Notes: generated by a model from the sequence alone, not told the origin. 64,000 nt of DNA from Zerene cesonia (GCF_012273895.1 NC_052115.1:5821183-5885182), one strand, 5' to 3'. Positions 49,301 to 60,500 are shown, counted from the stretch's first letter. Translations and numbers: made by a program.

Positions 49301-52300
49301 TCTGTAGAATGAATGATTATCGCAACCGTTTCCTTAAGTCATAAGGAAATGCTCTTACTGCTCATGATTTTTGCATGAACATGACATAAATTCTGGACAA
49401 CGTCAGAATGGATGTATGGATTCCAAAGATGTGTCCATTAAGGAATACAATGGCTGTTTTTTTAATGTAGCCCATTCGCCAATAGGCTACATTAAAAAAA
49501 CAGCCATTGTATTTCTTTGAAATAGAGCTAAAGAGTGTTTGTTTGAACGAGTTAATCTCCGAAACTACTGCACCAATTTGAAAAATTTCTTCGCTGTTAT
49601 ATATAACGAGATTGACGCGTTAAAAAAACAAACAAACGCTTCAGCTTCACATTACAGTAATTTTTAAATATAGATATTTATAAAATTTATTACAATGTTG
49701 AAGGAATAACTCTAAAAACATTTGTATTATACAAACATCCTAATATTAGACGTAATGTCCTAATAAGCATCTAATATTCCAGATCATTCTTTACTAACAA
49801 TGTTTGCCCTGATAAAATATTTCAAATATCTGAGAAACATATTTTGAAGGTAAACGCGCCAAAGGATATTTCGCTTCAACGTATGCACGAGCTTACATAT
49901 TTATAAAGCAACTCAATGTTATATTTAAACCTCATTTACGAACTAATATATTCAGCCCGTTGTTACGGTGTTAGGGCGAGATTACATGGACTTTGCGCCT
50001 GTTATGGTTATTGGTGAATCAATTATTGATAGAGGTCGATAGTGTATTGCTGGGCAAAAGTGCATTCAACATTGTTTGCGAGAGATTAGTTGTGTACTCA
50101 CCATTAGCCTCAATTTTCTTTACAATTACGAGCGTTATGGGATAGTTTGTTTATATAAGCCCTTTTTATACATGACCTATAACGAAATAGGGTAACGAGC
50201 AAATAAACAACAGCAATATGGACGGTGCCAAAAATATAGTTTGGAGCTTCATCTGACTAAATTCGAGACTAGTGCTAGGAAGATGGCTCGAGACTTAGCA
50301 AGTACCTACTAGAGCAATTGATTATTTTCTTAAACATTAGCCTCTGGTTGGTATTGATATTCTGAAATGATGTTGATTTAAAAAAAATGACTGTGATAGA
50401 TACATGTAGCGTTATCTTCCTTTCCACGACCATACAATGGAGTTTCCAGTACCAAACCTGTTCGTACCGCGGTTGTCCCACACCCTAATTGTGTACCTAT
50501 ATAGGTGACAACTTACGCCAGTCTTATCATCCCGTAATCTCAATCCATCGATAGCAACGTGCACTTGTATCCTCTGCTTATGCTCGCCCGCCGCGCGGAT
50601 CGCCATCTTGAGATCTGCCAATGCTTCCTGACACATTCTGTCACCGCGCGCCTCTGGTACTTCAAGAACGCCTATTAATTTGGCGCGAAAAGACACCCCT
50701 TCCCCGAGAAATCGACCCGGCTCGTTCTTGTCTGCGAGAGGAGCATAAAAAACTATAGGTTATATTATAAGTATGTTCTCGGACTAAAGCATTACTATGT
50801 ACTATTAATTACATGAAAACAAATTGTAACTAAAATGTAAAAATGTCATAAAAAAAACAGTTGTAATAGAAGTTCGAAGATTATTTCAGTGGATATTAAA
50901 ATAGTGTAGAAATATCTTGATGTTATAAAATATAAAACGATTTAAATTAACAAAACCAGTCGACGAGTTATATACTAAAGTTAACTGACCATGTACCCAC
51001 TACACTAAAGATTACAATAAAAAGTAGAATACAAACTGATACAAATGCCGCATTTGGAAATTTGGCACCAGAACGTAATAACATTTTATGATGTAATTTG
51101 TACATGGCGACAATTTACAATTTTAATTATTTATTTTTTAGCTGTCTAGACGAAACTGACAATATTAATGGAGATAAGAAACAATCCATTCAAACCGGGT
51201 GAACATAATAGTACAGCAGGACAATAAAGGTTAGGACAATAGGACAATACAGCACAATAGGCAGGACAATAGGTTTAAACAATTATTTAAATTATTTCTA
51301 GGGTAGGTGTGTCAAACATAAGATCACGTTATTTTTTTTATTTACAAGATTAGTACACATAAAACTATATTCACCTAGATGCATTCTCTAACTTTCGGTG
51401 TTTAAAAAACAGAAAATTACCTTTAAATAGTTTGTCAACTTTTTTGAGAATCATTTATTTTTATTTTTTTATTTTTTAGACGCGAACACCGACCGCAAAT
51501 GATACCGTAAATGTTCGAGAACTAAATAAAAGTGAGCGTTGTCCTATTTCGGTCCCTGTTTACGGCGTATCACTCGCAGTTAAATTGAATTTCCTCTTTT
51601 TAAATTCAGAATCTGAGCCTCGCTCTAATTGAAGTTGTTTAAAATTTCTCATATCCTAGTATCTACACAAAAATTAATTGGACCGATCAAAAATATTTGG
51701 ATCAACTATTAAATAATGGGTTATATTCCTTTTCTTTATTTATTAAATACATTTTTTTTAATTCAAATTTAGAGGAGATTAACACAACAATAAAGACGAC
51801 AACTAATAGTTACTTATTGCTCTTTTCTTTAGATTACTTTTTAGTATATAATTCATTAAACTATATTTTCAAAGACATCCTAATAACATTATAACTCTCA
51901 GATATTATTATAAGAAGATAATATGAAGAGAAACCCTATTAGTGAAGATAATTAATATGTACTATGTAGAGTACGTTTTACGTTCATTTTATTTAATACT
52001 AATTTCTTTGACCCCGCAATAAATTTTGCCATTCGTATAGTTTGGTCTAGCTATTCTCGGTCGTAAATAATATAATGAATTATTAAATAATTTATAAGAC
52101 TATCCTATAAGGATCAGGTTTCCAATATTTGCCAAATTTCGTTGAAACGAAAAATTACTGTTATGGAACATCATAAAGGAATTCTCGATATATAAAATAC
52201 TAGCTGCGCCCCGCGGTTTCACCCGCGTAAGTCCGTATCCCGTAGGAATATCGGGATAAAAAGTTGCCTATATGTTATTCCAATTGTCCAGCTATCTACA

Positions 52301-55286
52301 TACCAAATTTCATTGCAACCGGTTCAGTAGTTTTTGCGTGAAAGAGTAACAAACACACGTACATCCTTACAAACTTTCGCATTTATAATATTAGTAGGAT
52401 AGTAGGATAGGATATTGATTAAAAACTTTATTCGTAATATTGTGAATGATTACTTAATAGTTACCTACATATTGTGAACAGTATTTTTTTAAAACTCCTT
52501 AATCATTAATTAATCGTTATGAACTATATTTAAATTCGCAATATGACAACAACATGGCGTAATTAAGCATAAAGTGGCTACGTATTAATTCCTACTTCCA
52601 AGGCAACTTCAGCTTTCAGCGCATTATATAAGCTATCAATTGCTGGCTGCGATGTCGCTCAAATAACAAAATTCATTCTCTCTTACGTATTCATTCCTTT
52701 ACCCTTCAACTGACGTCCATTCTTATCTCTTTGTGTAAAGCCTAGTGTGAGTGACCGCGGAAGGACATCACGCATCTTCGAAGTCATAAACAAATCATGC
52801 AATAAATAAAACATAGTAAATCGCAGAAATGTTTACAAAGCTTCACTGTCAAGGCTAGACATCTGATAAAGAAATAATTCATTTTCACACATCTCACGAA
52901 AGCGTGTGCTATACAATTAATACATTGTTAAAGTGTTTATTTGTTACGTATATAAAATAAACTTTTATGCATAGGAGCCAGCGTTCAGAATAGAAAAAAT
53001 AAGAAAAAAAAAACAGCTGTTAAAATCCTTTTGCTCTATTAAGCGTTCAGTTATAATTAGACATAGGGGAGAATAAAGTAGTGAAGGGGAGGATGAATTA
53101 CGTGTAATAAGCGTGAGGTGCAATATGAGCGCGATACTCACCGAACTGCCGCAAGAGGTGCTGGAAATGACACACCTGCATTATTGCCGTACAAACTGAC
53201 TAAAGTTAGTTACTTCCCCGTCGCACCATTCCACCTCCAGGGCCCACCCTCTGTTTAAAACCAGGGTTCACTAATTATGATATGGGACTAGCATAGCACG
53301 GGTGACTTGACATAATTAGTAAGGTGAATGTCACAGCCGAACCATGCAAATATAAAAAAAATACGCAAAATATACAAATCACAAAGCCGGGGATGCGTTA
53401 ATGTGTTACACTCAGCTCTATCTAAACACCGCAATCGTCGTATGAAAAATACCGTGATGAAAGCCTCTCGAGCTACACAGCAAAAACTCACATTTGCAAG
53501 GGCTGGTTTTCTTACGGAGGGTTTGCATTGGAAAGTCAGTCGGTAACTTGTGATTAAACATCGGGATCTCGACCTTTCGGTATCACTGAAATGCAAATAC
53601 ACTAGGCGTTCACTATGCACGGTCGCGGCGTATGCATTCGAGTCACATTGACTCAAGTCGCTCAGTTGCAATACGCGAGCGGCGAAGGTTTATTGATTTT
53701 TGCGGTGCCATCGCGGCCGGCATGAGATGTGGAAACTTCGTGGAGATACTGATTACGATTTTACTATATTTAGAACGCGTCGAACGGAATTGATTTTATA
53801 TTAGACGCAGAATAGAACATTTGTAATAATGGTGAGACCGTTTCGTCGGTCTGTCCGCACAGAGACGGATGGCACGCACATTGGCGCGCACCGCCCTGTC
53901 GGTGTGAGGGGTGCGCGCACACACGCGCAACTCAGCCCTTAATCAATATTCGCCCCCGATCTCGACTTTGTACAATACTCAGGCCTGTCAATGGAGTTCA
54001 ACTGGCAATTTTGTTATCATTTCATGTAAAGAAATTACGAAAATTATGGATCAGAGGTGGATGGATGTTAAAGTACAGAATGTCATTGCTTAGTGTGGTT
54101 ACATTTTCCTATGAATATTATCACCTTATCAATATGTTCACTTAGAAATTGTTAATTGTATGAGACAAGAACAGTTTATCATTAATATGTGAATTAGACA
54201 AATCATCTAAAAAAAATATGTTATAATGTTATGTTTTTATTTAAAAATATTAATTTTGTAATTAAAAAATATAAAAAAAAAATTGTATATCCACTTGCTA
54301 CAGATATTGAAAATAAAGTGCATAAAATGATTGGTCCTTATTTTATCCAATTATTGCCACTGTTACCTTAAAAAAATTGGCCTTTAATTTCAGACATCTA
54401 TCATTTTATTTACCTGTCAAAACAAAATGAGTTAATATGGTTTAGATTGCTTATTTTCTTGGTAAACCCTACTAATATCATGAATTAACATTTTTTTATA
54501 TGTAATGCATGTCTTGGTGTATGTCGCCTTGGAGCTATTAAGGTGTGATTTGGTGACATAGAACAGAAGGTGATATTTAGGAGACTAGAGATTGATTAGG
54601 TCTATTCCTACCGTGTTGAAACTTCTCATTCAAATATGAAATTACCATATTAGGAAAGCTGCGGGTAAAATAGCTAGCCGTAAATAATTCTTAACCTCAT
54701 AAAAATAAATTATTCACATCTGTTATTACTTAGCAAAATTAAAAAAATTAAATCTTAAACCCCAAAAAAAACAAAAAATAATTCATCTTTAAAATGATCT
54801 AAATAAACACAACATAATCTTTTAAGCCTTTTTGTAATTTGATCTTACTAAGTATACACCTATACTGAAACAGAGAAGATATAAAAATTATATATGGCTA
54901 AAATATATATATTTTTTTTTACTCTACAGCTATTGGTTTTGCAAAGCAGTCATCATAAGACCCTTATGGATTGAAGAAAATATTAAAAAATGCTATATTT
55001 GTCTGTGTTAAAATACTAGATCATTTATTTTTATCATTACATGCTACACAATTTTTTATATATTATACATATTCATAAAGATAGGATCAGATTTGTGTAA
55101 ATAATCGCTAAATAAAGTGTCCTTGTCTTCTTAAGAGTTGCATGCACGTAAACACCTCAAGGTTTGCTCGAATAAGGGTAACAAAAGACAAGAAACCTTC
55201 ATAATAATTTGTTTCTTACATTAATATATCCACAATATAAAGTTTATAACGGAAAATTTGTTTTACTTACATTTAGGCGTCGTCAT
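33231..55286 (-). CDS. Dab: Disabled (Dab), PTB-domain endocytic/signalling adaptor
   Basis: Cytoplasmic adaptor that links receptors to clathrin, AP-2 and Abl-type signalling. Coding exons, 5' to 3': 53142-53181 (or 55271-55286), 50517-50731, 48727-48871, 46415-46567, 43297-43476, 42934-43095, 41622-42194, 40791-40991, 39933-40087, 39654-39747, 38638-39541, 37520-37651, 36800-36890, 36099-36398, 35479-35546, 34929-35010, 34052-34465, 33231-33654. Phases agree throughout; about 1443 residues once the single-base shift in exon 3 is ignored. PTB domain at about 24-185 with FRAKLIGVLEV, ARGDRMCQEAL and GEHKQRI. Downstream come DLVDLEQEL, the Dab-specific PYVDKKLFFQELKNPPKK block, six DPF motifs, FxDxF motifs, NPSY, a PPPPLPPKK site, and an Arg/Asp/Ser-rich C-terminal third. 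Very close to fly Disabled in the PTB and DPF regions; the C-terminal third was not matched from memory. Confidence 0.92.
33455..33515 (-). repeat. In-frame HPT minisatellite in the last Dab exon
   Basis: Short tandem units of 9-12 bp (GGTGTGTTG-like on the plus strand) encode four His-Pro-Thr repeats followed by HPPRP on the minus strand. Length variation here would keep the frame. Confidence 0.8.
34196..34440 (-). repeat. Coding Arg-Asp-Ser repeat in Dab exon 17
   Basis: Degenerate GC-rich repeat encoding units such as RDSGRDSRE and RDSRDPRDSG about ten times. With the RERD-rich exon at 36099-36398 it makes the C-terminal third highly charged, resembling RS/RD domains of splicing factors. 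Confidence 0.85.
34748..34773. repeat. ATC microsatellite in a Dab intron
   Basis: About eight CAT/ATC units. Confidence 0.85.
35690..35912 (-). mobile_element. tRNA-derived SINE in a Dab intron
   Basis: Read on the minus strand, the head looks like a tRNA: a box A region TGGTACAATGGTTTACG and a box B GGTTCGATTCC about 40 bases later, then an unrelated body containing CTTTTCCATAAAGAAAATCG. It is not an intact tRNA gene because the acceptor stem does not close and the body continues. Same orientation as Dab. Confidence 0.75.
37318..37508. repeat. Long TG/CA microsatellite beside a Dab 5' splice site
   Basis: About 190 bp of TG with regular GC interruptions (TGTGTGCG). On the coding (minus) strand it is a CA tract starting about 11 bases after the donor GTACGTACG of the exon 37520-37651. 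Long repeat frames read through it are artefacts. Confidence 0.95.
37652..38637 (-). other. Dab intron 11
   Basis: AT-rich intron between the exons at 38638 and 37651, with a partly duplicated CATTTGTATGCGCGTGTA / CATTTGTACGTGCGTGTA unit of about 100 bp spacing near 37690-37820. No other content recognised. Confidence 0.5.
40640..40788 (-). mobile_element. Decayed Helitron-like relic at a Dab donor site
   Basis: Contains ACCAAATTTCGTACAAATCC, TTTGCGTGATAGAGCAA and ACAAACTTTCGAGTTTATATTAG, recognisable parts of the family seen at 52200. Its 5' end lies immediately after the 5' splice site of Dab exon 40791-40991. Confidence 0.55.
41387..41570 (+). mobile_element. Helitron-like element in a Dab intron
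   Basis: Starts TCTTATATATAAAATTCTCG and ends GCGCAGCTAG then T. Nearly identical to the gap-truncated copy at 10092-10277 over the last 130 bp, which suggests recent activity of this subfamily. It ends 51 bp from the downstream boundary of Dab exon 41622-42194. Confidence 0.8.
43555..43835 (+). mobile_element. tRNA-derived SINE-like element
   Basis: Begins with a degenerate box B-like GGGGTTCGAGACCGGGCGAG, then ATTTTTCAATTTATCTA, an AAACGGTGAAGAAAAACATCG block, and a GCAGTGGAAACATATATGAG tail before GATGATGATAATGATGA. The element at 56652-56932 is a fuller copy in the opposite orientation. Confidence 0.65.
43960..44036 (+). repeat. 77-bp direct duplicate, left copy
   Basis: CTATTGTCTAACCATAGCAA through GTTGGTGTAAATA, identical to 45037-45113 on the other side of the gap. 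Best read as an unmerged contig overlap. Confidence 0.9.
44037..45036. other. Assembly gap, exactly 1000 N
   Basis: Placeholder gap in a Dab intron. The flanks are identical for 77 bp, so the real missing length may be zero or the region may be a collapsed repeat. Confidence 0.99.
45037..45113 (+). repeat. 77-bp direct duplicate, right copy
   Basis: Exact copy of 43960-44036 starting at the first base after the N run. Confidence 0.9.
45340..45360. repeat. AGCTT short tandem repeat
   Basis: Four AGCTT/TTAGC units in a Dab intron. Confidence 0.8.
45527..45728 (-). mobile_element. Helitron-like element
   Basis: On the minus strand it starts TCCTACTAATATTATAAATA, includes TTTCACGCAAAAACTACTGA and ends GCGGGTGAAACCGCGGGGCA then CAGCTAGT. 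The 3' hairpin is intact. Same orientation as Dab. Confidence 0.85.
46674..47110 (+). mobile_element. Repeat relics in a Dab intron
   Basis: The left part (to about 46805) resembles the 3' end of a Helitron (GCGTGCGAAGCCGCGGGCAA then TAGCTAACT). The right part contains CACTAGGGAGGGTTACCCAC and GAGTGGGAGAACCAGAGGCC, which look like a dispersed lepidopteran repeat; the short open frames there are not taken as genes. Confidence 0.4.
48727..48871 (-). other. Dab: Dab PTB exon 3 with a one-base frameshift
   Basis: This exon encodes the middle of the PTB domain, DSLYHHPVHK then ISFIAQDMTDSRAFGYIFG, ending with HRFFGIKTDKAASQ. The first ten codons and the remaining 38 are in different frames: between CAC and TATC the coding strand has five A, while the conserved protein needs four. 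The exon is therefore 145 bases instead of 144. All flanking exons join in phase only if one base is removed. Homopolymer sequencing error is the simplest explanation; a genuine null allele is the alternative. Confidence 0.85.
49444..49513. repeat. Perfect 29-bp inverted repeat (hairpin)
   Basis: Arms 49444-49472 and 49485-49513 are exact reverse complements around a 12-base loop, and pairing extends four more bases with one G-U. In a Dab intron. Confidence 0.9.
49525..49670 (+). mobile_element. Lep1-like Helitron relic
   Basis: AGAGCTAAAGAGTGTTTGTTTG, then a CTCCGAAACTACTGCACC block, match the 5' half of the elements at 1172 and 24100. The 3' end is lost. Confidence 0.5.
50732..53141 (-). 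other. Dab intron 1 (proximal)
   Basis: Intron between the proximal first exon and the PTB start. Contains AGGACAATA short repeats (51220-51270) and a Helitron (52200-52399). No further coding exon recognised. Confidence 0.5.
52200..52399 (-). mobile_element. Helitron-like element
   Basis: Minus-strand copy starting TCCTACTAATATTATAAATG and ending CCCGCGGTTTCACCC (plus-strand reading) next to CTAG. Well preserved. An AGTAGGAT target-side triplication follows at its outer end. Confidence 0.85.
53142..53181 (-). CDS. Dab: Dab proximal first coding exon
   Basis: ATG at 53181 opens MQVCHFQHLLRQF and ends with one base of the next codon at a GTGAGT donor. It joins in phase to the PTB exon as D-KNEPGRFLGEG. 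The surrounding 53000-53960 block is less AT-rich and may be a promoter. Whether this or the distal exon is the main start cannot be decided from sequence. Confidence 0.5.
53182..55270. other. Upstream region of Dab between the two candidate first exons
   Basis: 53182-53960 is relatively GC-rich with a 127-codon minus-strand open frame (53288-53671) that resembles nothing known. 53960-55270 is AT-rich with no clear features apart from a possible Helitron relic ending near 54680. Confidence 0.4.
55271..55286 (-). CDS. Dab: Dab distal first coding exon (candidate)
   Basis: ATG at 55286 gives MTTPK plus one base before a GTAAGT donor. Joined to the PTB exon it reads MTTPKYKNEPGRFLGEG, in phase, without any odd residues. 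Upstream to about 55620 the sequence could be a 5' UTR. It lies 2.1 kb beyond the proximal exon. Confidence 0.45.
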
Positions 55287-56212
55287 TCCAACAACAATTT
55301 GTCGAATATTTAAGTTCAAGTTAAGAACAAAGTATGTAACGGATTTATGAAATAATTTGGCCGACCAGAAGCACAATAAAATTGTTTGAATTAAATTTAT
55401 TGTATACTACCACCGGTTTTTTTATACACGTCCAGTGGAGTATTATTGCAATTCATAGACTGGTACATGGCAAGTATTCATAAAAGAACAACATTTCAAA
55501 CACAATAAAATGTAAATAAATCCATATAAAGAGTACACTGTTCTCACTTCATACTTCAAGCAATTATTACAAACAAGACACTTGACACTTGACATTTGAC
55601 TACTGACGTGAAACATTGACAATTTAGGTAAAGAGTTTAAAAAGCACTCGATACATAGATACCTAGCAAATTGGTGCTTACGTAAAACTATGGATAGAAG
55701 TAAGGAGAACCATCTCAGTGTATAAAAATGTGTCGGTTGAAAATTAACAAATTAAGCAGACGCTATAGAAGCAAGTGGAACAATTTTAAAGAAGGGCCAG
55801 AAATTGTTTAAAAAGGATAGAAAAGCTTTCACTTTGTTAGAGATTATTCTTTTTGTTATAATATACAGAAAATATAAAACACTTTTACAGCTTTACTTTT
55901 ATAGTCATACAGTAATTTTAAGTACCCCAATTATATGTAAAAAGTAAAAAGATATTAGAATTAAGTAATACAGACATAAAAAAAAATTAGAATTGTAACA
56001 AGCATATTCTAAATCATTCAAACAACCACGTGCTGGAAATTTTTTTATTTTTAAACCCGATTGAAGACAGCTCTCCTCACTTCTACCCACCATACATACA
56101 GCTAAACCACCGTACAAAATAATTGCCTAGGTTTTAAATTAAATAAAATTCCAATTTTTTAACGATTATTTGCTTTAATTAAGCTGTCAAAATAATTACA
56201 ATGATTCTGAAC

Positions 56213-57293
56213 CTAATTTCTATATGGACACCTGAGATTACCGTTAAATTTATTATTTCGTTTATCTCGGCACTTTTCATTTAGATTTAAATTTTGCACA
56301 CTGTTACGAGATCTCTTGTCAACTTTCTTAGTATCGTTGTCCTTAATATCATCACCATGTGAATGGTGATCGTGATTGTTGTCGTGGTTTCTGTTTTCGT
56401 TGCTATCATTATTTTGAGTCAATTTTTCTTCTGTTTGAGCGTCGTTATATAGTTCGTCATATCCTATTATTATCGGTGGTAATATTATTAGGCTGGCTTC
56501 TCGTTGGTCTATTGTTTGATTTTCAGTCTATGGATGCATAAAAAATTATCAGCTCTTAGAGTATATTTCAAAAAAAGATTTTGTCGTTTCGAAATTTCTT
56601 CTAAATACTTATGAAAATTACGAGAATTGAGTGCGTTGCGCACTTTAAATACATCATCAGCATCATATGTTCCCACTACTGAAACACAGGCCTCCTATAA
56701 GCATCACCACCACGCTACCCAAGTGCGGGTTGGCAGGTGTCACATGTCGTCGAACTTTTGATTCTTGGACATGCCGGTTTCCTCACGATGTTTTCCTTCA
56801 CCGTTTTAAGCAGTTCAATTTATTATAATAAATCAATTTATTTCCTGCACACTCGCTCGATCTCAAACCCCGAATTATCGATTTTGAAGTCCGAGGTTCT
56901 CACCACTGAGCCACTGCTAATTATATAAAACACTTTAAATAATTGTTTACCCTTACTTTGTCTTTAATAGATTTGTTCTGTCTTACTATATCCTACTAAT
57001 ATTATAAATGCGAAAGTTTGTAAGAATGTGTGTGTGTTTGTTGCTTTTTCACGCAAGAACAACTGAACCGATTGCAATGAAATTTGATAAGTAAACAGCT
57101 GGACTACCGGAATAACATATAGGCAACTTTTTATCCCGATATTTATACGGGATATGGACTTACGCGGGTGAAACCGCGGGTCGCAGCTAGTACTAAACAT
57201 ATTTATACTAATTACACATTTAGATTAATTTCTCACCAAACAAATATCTGCTGTTCCTAATATTGTAAGAAGTATATTAAATTTGGAAAGCAT
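56213..57293 (-). CDS. Candidate small secreted protein, two exons, family unknown
   Basis: Exon 1 (57237-57293) encodes MLSKFNILLTILGTADICL, which has the make-up of a signal peptide, and ends at a GTGAGA donor. Exon 2 (56213-56527) follows an AG acceptor (CATCCATAG) in phase 0 and is open for 104 codons to a TAG, giving 123 residues. The mature part starts near TENQTIDQRE, has a hydrophobic ILPPIIIGYDELY stretch, an Asn/Asp/His-rich middle (NHDNNHDHHSHGDD), then basic pairs (KK, DKR, RDKR) and ends NLRCPYRN. There are two cysteines after the signal. This could be a neuropeptide-like precursor or a metal-binding secreted protein; I do not recognise it. The intron contains a SINE and a Helitron. 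No homology support, so existence is moderately likely at best. Confidence 0.42.
56652..56932 (-). mobile_element. tRNA-derived SINE
   Basis: Minus strand: AGCAGTGGCTCAGTGGTGAG as a box A region, GGGGTTTGAGATCGAGCGAG as a box B region, then AATTGATTTATTATAATAAA and the GGTGAAGGAAAACATCGTGA block also found at 43555-43835, ending near GCATATGATGCTGATGATG. A typical lepidopteran tRNA SINE with a microsatellite-like tail. Confidence 0.8.
56991..57190 (+). mobile_element. Helitron-like element
   Basis: Starts TCCTACTAATATTATAAATG and ends GCGGGTGAAACCGCGGGTCG then CAGCTAG followed by T. Full length, 200 bp. Lies in the intron of the candidate secreted-protein gene, opposite strand, 46 bp from its first exon. 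Confidence 0.9.
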
Positions 57294-57501
57294 GTTCTAT
57301 ATTCAAACAGTCTTTGTAGATCTCCCATTGCAGCCTTTTTATTTATACTTCATTGCAGTAAACCTTATTTAATGGGAAAGGCGATAATATATTTTATGTC
57401 TTATTACCCAACATGTAAGGAAATTTTATATTGAAATATAAATAAAAGATTATATTAACAATTTTTATTAAGGACTAAAATAATTTTGTTATACATTAAT
57501 G

Positions 57502-60500
57502 TTAAACTTCATCTGCTGCAAAATCTTCATCTTCTGGTGTATTGGTTGCTGCAACACTATTATGATTTGGTGATAGAGGTCCCCCTTCAAACAACTCAGA
57601 TGAATTTACACCAGCGTCTCGTAGTGACGTCATAAGAAGGGCTAAAGAACTTGCCAACTGAAAAGGTTATTAGAATCAATATGAAATCAACATCAGTGTT
57701 TAGCTTAGTTTAGTTTAGTATCTAAAAACAGTGTTTAGCTCAAAAGGGTGGGATCGTGAGTTATTAAAAAAAGGCGAGGGCTTTACTAGAGAAGTAACTA
57801 TACCACAGAGGAGATAAAAAAGGTAGCATTCATTATTCATAAAAAGCACTAAGTAACTAGATAAAACTTACTTGAACATTATTTTCACGCTGAAGTAATT
57901 TAGCTGTAATAATTGCTTCATTTATAGCGTCATTAAATCGACCCGCCCTCGCATGTCTTGCAGCTAAATTCAGTCTTAGCAAAGCATCTTCAGGGTCTAG
58001 GGCCACTGCTCTAGTGTATGCTGAATCGGTTCTAGAGTCCTCCAAACGTTCCAACGCTATTGCTATTAAGAGCACCTGTAATAACAACCGTATTAAGAAT
58101 AACACAATATATTCAGAGAAAGAAGAAAATTTAGTAAAAGCTTTAGAGCACGAAAGTGATTTCAGTCAAACATTCAAAAGAATTTCTAATTAAGAATCTC
58201 AATCAAGGTGATGGTTACACTTATATGTACTTCTACTTTCTTTTGTAGTATTTTATTTTAGTGATTTCTAGAATTTACATTTATAGTGTAAAGTTTAAAA
58301 ACATATGTAAAAAACTCTTTTTGAAAAGGATTAGGAGAACGGTTCGTCTAGTTGGGACCGTCCAAATAATAACTAAACTACAATGAAAAGTTGAAATAAA
58401 AAGAAATCTGACCACAATAAAATCTCTTACGGTATACGGCTGCGATGGTTGCAGTGCAGCTGCTGCAGCAAGCCTGTATAATGCTGAAGCTGGTCTTTTG
58501 CATATCAGTAATACGAAACCAAGATCATGAGAAGCCCCTGCGCTGAGAGGAGCTGCGCATACAGCACGTTGTAGACATGTTAATGCCTAAATCAAATAAC
58601 GCAATAAAGACAATGCATAATAATTAAATCCATGGCATAGTTTATCTTACTATTAATTCAATTTTTTCAGTTGATTTATATCTAACAATAAAAAATAACA
58701 ACATGAATAAATAAAAAAAGAAATAAGTAGTAAATTAGTAAAGTAGTAAATATATGGGACACAAAATTTAATTTATAAAATTTATCGTTTCGGAGGTAAA
58801 GGGGGTTCGAACACCTAAAATTAACCCGGGAAACGCTCATGTGAATAGAATTCAAATAATATCTGATATTTAAAATGCGATGTTTAAATGAAGACACACA
58901 TATAATATCCAACTTACAGCAACATACTTTTTCTTCGACAACAACGCCAAGCCCAGATTGGCATGTGCCGCTACACACGTGGGATGTGCAGTCAACGCAG
59001 ATTTGAGTCTGGCCAGTGCTGCGTCTACGTCTTTGTGCTGAAGCATCATTGCAGCCAACGCGAGAGCTGCAGCGTGCTGTGTCGGTTGCTGTGATAACGC
59101 TTCACCAAGGAGTTGGAAAGCTCGTCTCGGATCCCCAGCACGTAGACGTAATGCGCCAGCCGCAGCTAATGTGTCAGCACCGCATGCATGTGAACTGCGA
59201 AATATTCTAATGAGGCCATATTTCTGAAGTGTATTAAATAATAGGCTCTAGAAAAAAAGAGAACGAAATAGAGACAAGAGAAATTATTATCGGGATTCGG
59301 TCTACCACATATTTATGCACGGCTAGATCCTTCGAATAACAAAAACAAAATATCAGATCGTTCTCTTTTACACCGGTGAATTTATAAAACAAGACATAAG
59401 TTAACCATTTCTTCTATTTCTACTATACCTTAAAGCATCTTCATAAGCCACTAATGCCGCATCTAGGTTTCCTGTTTCGAGAAGTAATTTAGCAAGCAAA
59501 GCCCCAGCTCTTTCTCCTCCACCAGCTTGAACTGCAGACCTCGCCCATTCCACACCATGTTCGATTTCACCAAGGTTTTGCGCGCATTCAGCTTTAATAT
59601 ACATGAGCAATTGTTGGCGACATCTTTTAAAAATATGTTATAAGGGGTCACCACCAAAAACTAAATGAATGACTTTCTTCAATTACATTTTTAACATCAA
59701 CTCATACATAAAATGTATAAGTTAGTAGTAATTGTAGTATTTATAATAATGGTGGATCTAATTACTATATTTTATTATTAACATGCTTAAATTTTACTAC
59801 ACCTATGTGTTTGTATTTAACCGACACCTTTAAATTTGAATTTGAGCTTCTTTAAGGACAGATTCAATTCCAACTTTGAATCTTCATAAGATTATCTACA
59901 AATCTTGATTGGGCATTGGCATTACCACTATTATATTACTTCATTTCGTTTATAGGAATGAGACAATTTTGTTGACTTTACTATTGTGTTTTTTAGTTTT
60001 TTTTAACTATTACTTATTTAACGAGTCAGACATAACATTTTAAACAACAGAATCATCTGAGTTCTTTTTATTAAGAAAACGTAAACTTGCGGACATTTTG
60101 GTTTCTCCTTGATACAAAGATTGCTGATGACATCTGTATAAAATTAGAGTCAGATAATGCGATTATAAATATAGATATAAATCGTATAGATTTTTTTTCC
60201 GGGTACCAGGTGAATGAACAAAATTCTACTCATAGTATCAAATTCTCCCTTCCATATAATCAATAAAATAATAAATACCAAGAGCTGAATATATTTCAGG
60301 ATCAGGATGTTTCGATAACTTATCAGCTTCCAAGTATGCCTCACGGGACAACTGATAGCGTCCTTGGCGGAATCTACAAATAACGTTAGCCGTAATTTTT
60401 GATAGTCGATTATAAGCAATTACCATTTTAATAATAAAAACGAAGACACTTACAGGCATTTAGCTACCTGTTTTAAAGGTTCAGGATCATCAGGTTGTAG

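Noticed and set aside
53288..53671. 127-codon minus-strand open frame upstream of Dab
   Set aside because: No recognisable domain, no splice context, lies in a GC-richer promoter-like region where long frames occur by chance.
55905..56117. 70-codon minus-strand frame with several cysteines
   Set aside because: No start context, no splice partner in phase, hydrophobic AT-rich tail; looks like repeat-derived sequence.
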